Part shown: positions 60,704-64,000 of the stretch, piece by piece
Position numbering within the stretch: the stretch's first letter is position 1
Layout of the letters: each line of letters opens with the position of its first letter
Assembly: GCF_003337235.1 (NCBI RefSeq)
Contig: NZ_QPJC01000011.1
Coordinates: 108,682 to 172,681 of the forward strand
Source of the DNA: Halopolyspora algeriensis
Lineage (GTDB): Bacteria > Actinomycetota > Actinomycetes > Mycobacteriales > Pseudonocardiaceae
Direction: 5' to 3'
Length of the DNA: 64,000 nt
Position numbers and translations under genes: made by a program
The notes under the pieces: model-generated
Database searches by the model: none
What the model was told of the DNA's origin: nothing
Seen by the model: the letters and a program-made list of their open reading frames with translations, nothing else

Positions 60704-61599
60704 TCCGACAAGACGCGGGGATGCCGGTCTCGAGGTTCGCGCGTCTGCTGGGCATTCCCCGAGGCTCGTATACCCGCTGGCTGTCCCAGTCTCGCACCGG
60801 CGATCCGCCGGCGAAAGGCCCATGGCCGGCACCGGTGGTCTCCGCGGCGGAACCGATCGTGGAGAAATACGCCCAATCCTGGCCGGCATGGGGGCACCGC
60901 AAGATCTACGGGCTGCTGATCGCGGACGGCTATGACTTCTCAGTCTCCACAGTTGAGCGGGCGATGCGGCGGCGGAACCTGCTGCAACCGGTGACGTATC
61001 AGCGGCAACGTCGCCAGCTGGCTGCCGCCCGCAAGGCGGCCTTCGCCGAGCAGCCCACAGCTCCGCATCAGGTCTGGCAGCTGGATTTCTCCGAGTACGA
61101 GACCACCAGAGGTGGCCTGTGGCGGCTGGCCGGATGCGCCGACTATTACTCGAAGTATGAGTTCGGCTGGTATCTCTCGACCACGAGCACGGCCGCCGAT
61201 GCCATCGCCGCGGTCGAGCTGGCCATCGCCGAGGCCGAACGGCTGGCCCAGCGATCGTTACTGGAGCAGCAAACCGATCCGGACACCGGCGAGGTCCGGC
61301 CGATCACGTTGGTCACCGACAATGGTGCCGCGTTCAAATCCGCTCGGTTTGAACGCTTCCTGCGTTCGCGTCCGGAGCTATCCCACATCCGCACGCGAGC
61401 GAACAACCCTGGGCAAAACGGCGTGCGCGAGCGAGCGTTCGGCTCACTGAAGTACGAACACCTCTACCGCATGGACATCGACGACGGCCAGACCCTGGCC
61501 ACTGAGGCCGAGCAATACCGGCAGGTGTTCAACCACACCCGCCCCCACGAGGCCCTCGGGCTTCGTCGACCCACCGATGTCCATCAACAAGATCAATAG
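60700..61599 (+). CDS. IS3-like transposase OrfB (DDE integrase core)
   Basis: 299 residues. An HTH_21-like region (PAWGHRKIYGLLIADGYDFS, VERAMRRRNLL) precedes the rve catalytic core with Asp129 (WQLDFSEYE), Asp207 (LVTDNGAAFKS) and Glu244 (GQNGVRERAFGSLKYE), the spacing expected of DDE enzymes. It ends HTRPHEALGLRRPTDVHQQD. All catalytic residues are present, so the element may still be active. Confidence 0.92.
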   Translation: MIRQDAGMPVSRFARLLGIPRGSYTRWLSQSRTGDPPAKGPWPAPVVSAAEPIVEKYAQSWPAWGHRKIYGLLIADGYDFSVSTVERAMRRRNLLQPVTYQRQRRQLAAARKAAFAEQPTAPHQVWQLDFSEYETTRGGLWRLAGCADYYSKYEFGWYLSTTSTAADAIAAVELAIAEAERLAQRSLLEQQTDPDTGEVRPITLVTDNGAAFKSARFERFLRSRPELSHIRTRANNPGQNGVRERAFGSLKYEHLYRMDIDDGQTLATEAEQYRQVFNHTRPHEALGLRRPTDVHQQDQ

Positions 61600-62074
61600 A
61601 CACAAGCATCAACCGAGCCAAACTGAGCCACTTCCTTGACGCGGGACATCGTTCGATCAGCTCCGCGGTGGTTTCGGGGTCTTCGTGCTCCCACACGCGC
61701 ACGACGAGCCAGCCTGCTGTGGTGAGCTCGGCATCCGTGTCCCGGTCGCGTCGCACCACACCTTCGAGCTTGCGCCGCCACCACTCCCGGTTGCTCTTCG
61801 GGAGAAGACCGTGCTCCGGGCACGAGTGCCAGAAGCAGCCGTCCACGAAGACCGCGATGCGCGGGCCGCGGAGCAGGATGTCGACCCGTCTGCGCTTGTT
61901 CCCTCCCGGGAATGGCGCGTCGACCAGGAAGCGGAGTCCCCGGCGGTGCAGCGTCTTCCGCAACCGCAGTTCCGGGCCGGTATCGCGGCGCCCCGTTCTG
62001 CGCATCACTTTTGCCGTCGCAGCGGACGAAGCCGGTGGTGTCGGACCTGGATCAACGTACCGGTACGCGTCCAT
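61529..62074 (-). CDS. vsr: Very-short-patch-repair endonuclease Vsr, C-terminus replaced by IS sequence
   Basis: Vsr nicks DNA at T:G mismatches that arise from deaminated 5-methylcytosine. The core is complete: MRRTGRRDTGPELRLRKTLH, KRRRVDILLRGPRIAVFVDG (Asp65), CFWHSCPEHG (His83) and LVVRVWEHEDPETTAELIE. From residue 144 on, the translated sequence comes from the IS3-like element (61529-61643), so about the last 5-10 native residues are lost and some 38 foreign ones added. Activity may survive. No cytosine methyltransferase gene is next to it. Confidence 0.8.
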   Translation of the reverse strand: MDAYRYVDPGPTPPASSAATAKVMRRTGRRDTGPELRLRKTLHRRGLRFLVDAPFPGGNKRRRVDILLRGPRIAVFVDGCFWHSCPEHGLLPKSNREWWRRKLEGVVRRDRDTDAELTTAGWLVVRVWEHEDPETTAELIERCPASRKWLSLARLMLVSIDLVDGHRWVDEARGPRGGGCG

Positions 62075-62235
62075 TCACGATCCCCGAAGTCAGAGCTGGC
62101 AGGAGCAGGCAGCCGCACGCTGCGGCCGGCACCGGACTTGAATAGCAGATCGACCGTCGCGCTCGTGCGAAATGGCTTCCGACTCGCCGACTTGTCATCG
62201 ATCTGAATCAGCGGCTCGCGCGGTGGGGGAGGCGG
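62005..62235 (-). other. Open frame without start upstream of vsr, possible gene remnant
   Basis: Minus-strand frame reading REPLIQIDDKSASRKPFRTS and ATVDLLFKSGAGRSVRLPAP, overlapping the vsr start in another frame and lacking a start codon before an upstream stop (62236-62238). The composition looks protein-like. It may be the tail of a lost partner gene of vsr; no family is recognised. Confidence 0.25.
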
Positions 62236-62390
62236 TCAGGAGCAGGGGATCTTGGTCGAGATACTCCTGATCCACGGCCGTTCGATGACTGCTGCTCCGC
62301 GCGGGCTTCTCTGGGAGCTGCGTGTGCGTCGGGGCGAGTTTCGGTGACACGTCGCCGTGGCAGCCACAGTTGCGCGTGAGTGGCACGAGT

Positions 62391-62407
62391 GTAGGCTAAT
62401 AGCCTAC
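62391..62407. promoter_or_regulatory. Inverted repeat before the AbiEi-like antitoxin gene
   Basis: GTAGGCTA-A-TAGCCTAC, a perfect 8-bp-arm repeat ending one base before the GGAGG ribosome site. It contains TANNNT-type -10 candidates. AbiEi proteins repress their own operon through inverted repeats at the promoter. Confidence 0.65.
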
Positions 62408-62420
62408 GGAGGTGACGGTA

Positions 62421-63053
62421 ATGACGCCTACAACACCGCGCGTGCCTCCCGTGCTGTTGCGAGGCTCCTCCAGGGTGTTGCGGCCCCGCGACGCTGGCAC
62501 CGTGTACGCGAACCCGCGTGGCGAGTTCGCGCGGCTGGCCCGTGCCGGGGCGTTGCACCGGTTGGCAACGGGGTATTACGCCGCGGTTCCCGATGACCAG
62601 CTCGACCGGGGCTGGCTTCCCGAGCTGGAGGCGGCCGCGTTGGGCATCGCGGCCGCTGACGAGGGCATCGACTCGGTGGCACTGATGGGACTGTCCGCCG
62701 CCCGCCTGCACGGGGCCGTCCCGCGCGCGCTGGCGGTTGCGGTCGTGGCTGCCACTCGGCACCGGCCGACGCTGCGTGTGGTCGACCGCGAGGCCACCGT
62801 GCTCTTCGTCCGTCGCCGCGTGGCCGCCCTGGACGTGCAACGCCACACCAGCGAACTGGGCCAGGGATGGGTCACCACGATCGAACAAACGGTGCTCGAT
62901 CTCGCCGCCCGACCCGATCTGGGTGGCCTGCCCGACCAAGCCCGCACCGCCGCCCATGGCCTGCTGCCCCGCTGCGATCGTCAACTGCTGGATGAACTGG
63001 CAGTCGGACAGCGCCGCCAAGCCAGCCTCGCCCGTCTCCGCGCAGCCGCCTGA
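62421..63053 (+). CDS. AbiEi-like antitoxin (type IV toxin-antitoxin)
   Basis: 210 residues: N-terminal winged-helix (LLRGSSRVLRPRDAGTVYAN, RLARAGALHRLATGYYAAVP) typical of AbiEi DNA-binding, and a C-terminal antitoxin domain (TTIEQTVLDLAARPDLGGLP). AbiEi counters the AbiEii nucleotidyltransferase toxin without direct contact and represses the operon. The ATG at 62421 is 8 nt after GGAGG. The frame is intact, in contrast to the partner gene 2 nt downstream. Confidence 0.82.
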   Translation: MTPTTPRVPPVLLRGSSRVLRPRDAGTVYANPRGEFARLARAGALHRLATGYYAAVPDDQLDRGWLPELEAAALGIAAADEGIDSVALMGLSAARLHGAVPRALAVAVVAATRHRPTLRVVDREATVLFVRRRVAALDVQRHTSELGQGWVTTIEQTVLDLAARPDLGGLPDQARTAAHGLLPRCDRQLLDELAVGQRRQASLARLRAAA

Positions 63054-63055
63054 CC

Positions 63056-63831
63056 ATGCTCGACCCTCAGGAAGAAACCGCCATCGCCGAGCAATTCGGC
63101 GTGGCCCGTACCCAGGTGCGCCGGGACCACCTCATTTCCCACTTGCTCGCGGCCATCAGTGACCGTCTGGCCGGCGAGGTCATCTTCTTCGGGCACCGCC
63201 CTCTCCCGGACGCTGGCTTCGGACGGGCGGCTGTCCGAAGACATCGACCTCATCGCCTGCAGCGGCCGCAGCAGCACGGCCGAAGCGCTCGAGACAACCC
63301 TGCTTCGTGCGACCCGGCGCGAATTTCCGGGTCTACGCTGGCAACCGGCACTCACGGCGGTCCGTGACGCGACGCCGGCCGTGCTTGTCGCGCCCGATGG
63401 CACGACCGTGCGCGTGCAGCTTCTGAGCTCCACCGGCTATGCGCCCTGGCCGACCGAGCGGCGTTCGCTCGTGCAGCGCTACAGCGACGCTGGACCTGCC
63501 GCGCTGAGCGTGCCCACCGCACCCGCCTTCGCAGCCTGGAAAACCACCGCTTGGGCGCACCGCGCCACCTCCCGAGATCTCTACGATCTCTGGTTGCTCG
63601 CGCCTCGGTGCCCTCACCACCGATGCCGCCGAGCTGTTCACACGCTTCGGCCCCACCAACAAGCCTCCGTCGAGCGCACTGCTCACCCATGCTCCCGACG
63701 AGCAAACGTGGCAGCGCGAACTCGCAGGCCAAACCCACCTCGAAATCACCGCCAACGCCGCACTCACCTACGTCCGCGACACCTGGCTCGCCGCCTCCTC
63801 GCAGGACAGCGACGCAGGAGAAGCCCGGTGA
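63056..63831 (+). pseudogene. AbiEii-like nucleotidyltransferase toxin gene with two frameshifts
   Basis: Joining three frames gives a full AbiEii-type protein of about 257 residues. Frame one: MLDPQEETAIAEQFGVARTQ to GEVIFFG. Frame two, from about 63192: GTALSRTLASDGRLSEDIDL (the nucleotidyltransferase GGxxL...D-x-D motif), VRVQLLSSTGYAPWPTERRS, DLYDLWLLA. Frame three, from about 63610: GALTTDAAELFTRFGPTNKP to the stop at 63829-63831. The first shift falls inside the active-site motif. Start ATG 2 nt after the antitoxin stop. Confidence 0.8.
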
Positions 63832-63905
63832 TCATCCGCAGCCGTCGCGTTACCCACTCAGACCGTGTCTCAGTTGGCTGTGGTGACGTGGGATGCTCGT
63901 AGCTT

Positions 63906-64000
63906 GTGGATGAGTTGTCGCATCGGTTGGTGCCGGATGAGTTGTGGGAGCTGGTGGCGCCGTTGATCCCGCAGGCCGGGGTGCGCCCGCAGGGTGGTGG
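63906..64000 (+). CDS. Transposase, IS5-like, 5' part only (window edge)
   Basis: From GTG 63906 the frame reads LSHRLVPDELWELVAPLIPQ and AGVRPQGG, the usual N-terminus of IS5-family (IS4/IS1647-type) transposases, and runs off the window. CAGACCGTGTCTCAGTTGG at 63860-63878 resembles an IS terminal repeat just upstream. It may bound the AbiE island on its right side. Confidence 0.7.
   Translation, partial: MDELSHRLVPDELWELVAPLIPQAGVRPQGG

Larger units (their letters stand above)
60325..61643 (+). mobile_element. IS3-like insertion sequence
   Basis: About 1.32 kb. The ends are imperfect inverted repeats: CGCGTCA (60325-60331) and GTGGCTCAG (60338-60346) at the left, mirrored by CTGAGCCAC (61623-61631) and TGACGCG (61637-61643) at the right. 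It carries orfA and orfB. No target-site duplication could be recognised; the left flank is a methyltransferase gene and the right flank vsr, so flanking DNA may have been deleted. Confidence 0.8.

Noticed and set aside
60325..61643. Possible programmed -1 frameshift between orfA and orfB
   Set aside because: The two frames join by an ATGA overlap; no clear slippery run was seen at the junction, so coupled re-initiation is the simpler reading.

Overview
This is chromosomal DNA from a high-GC actinomycete. The combination of a Pup-proteasome locus, PafB/PafC, HelY, RbpA and separate Lnt and Ppm1 genes, together with a DUF574-type methyltransferase remnant, points to the order Pseudonocardiales (Saccharopolyspora/Actinopolyspora-like). 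The genus is an inference. About 55 genes can be supported. Many start without a Shine-Dalgarno sequence, 6-7 nt after a TANNNT box, which is the layout of leaderless actinobacterial transcripts.

Positions 1-21500 hold the Pup-proteasome system and its usual neighbours: trmI (cut by the window edge), mpa/arc (proteasomal ATPase), dop, pup, prcB, prcA, pafA, pafB, pafC, tatA, tatC and a lipid-kinase-family gene. Inserted among them are an FAD oxidase, an aldo/keto reductase, a NUDIX hydrolase, a BrnT/BrnA-like toxin-antitoxin pair, a GntR-ABC transporter operon and an amidase. The toxin-antitoxin pair lies between the real 3' end of pafA and a second 117-bp copy of that same 3' end, which is the most unusual structure in the window.

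Positions 21600-27350 carry helY, a DUF4333 protein, an Eis-like acetyltransferase and a 5'-3' exonuclease. Positions 27400-34780 form a complete fructose/fructan locus: ptsI is divergent from fruR-fruK-EIIA-EIIBC-HPr, followed by a Tat-exported GH32 fructan hydrolase. Extracellular fructan or sucrose would be cleaved, fructose imported as fructose-1-phosphate and then phosphorylated to the 1,6-bisphosphate.

Positions 34800-52540 are mainly housekeeping genes: an ArsR-type regulator with an MFS exporter, Xaa-Pro peptidase with an Lrp regulator, an SGNH hydrolase, FxsA, an amidohydrolase, a DUF1707 protein, lnt-ppm1, rbpA (with ECF-sigma-like promoter motifs), an MFS permease, a glycerophosphodiesterase, a VOC protein, a tyrosine recombinase and an M20 peptidase.

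From 52650 onward the DNA is a patchwork. It holds a tRNA-Leu(GAG) abutting the C-terminal remnant of a large serine recombinase, a fragment of an unknown gene, an alpha/beta hydrolase, and a compact four-carbon sugar-acid operon (DeoR-GntP-DUF1537 kinase-PdxA2). An IS3-like element follows, between a beheaded methyltransferase and a vsr gene that has lost its natural C-terminus. The window closes with an AbiE-type toxin-antitoxin pair whose toxin gene carries two frameshifts and with the start of another transposase.
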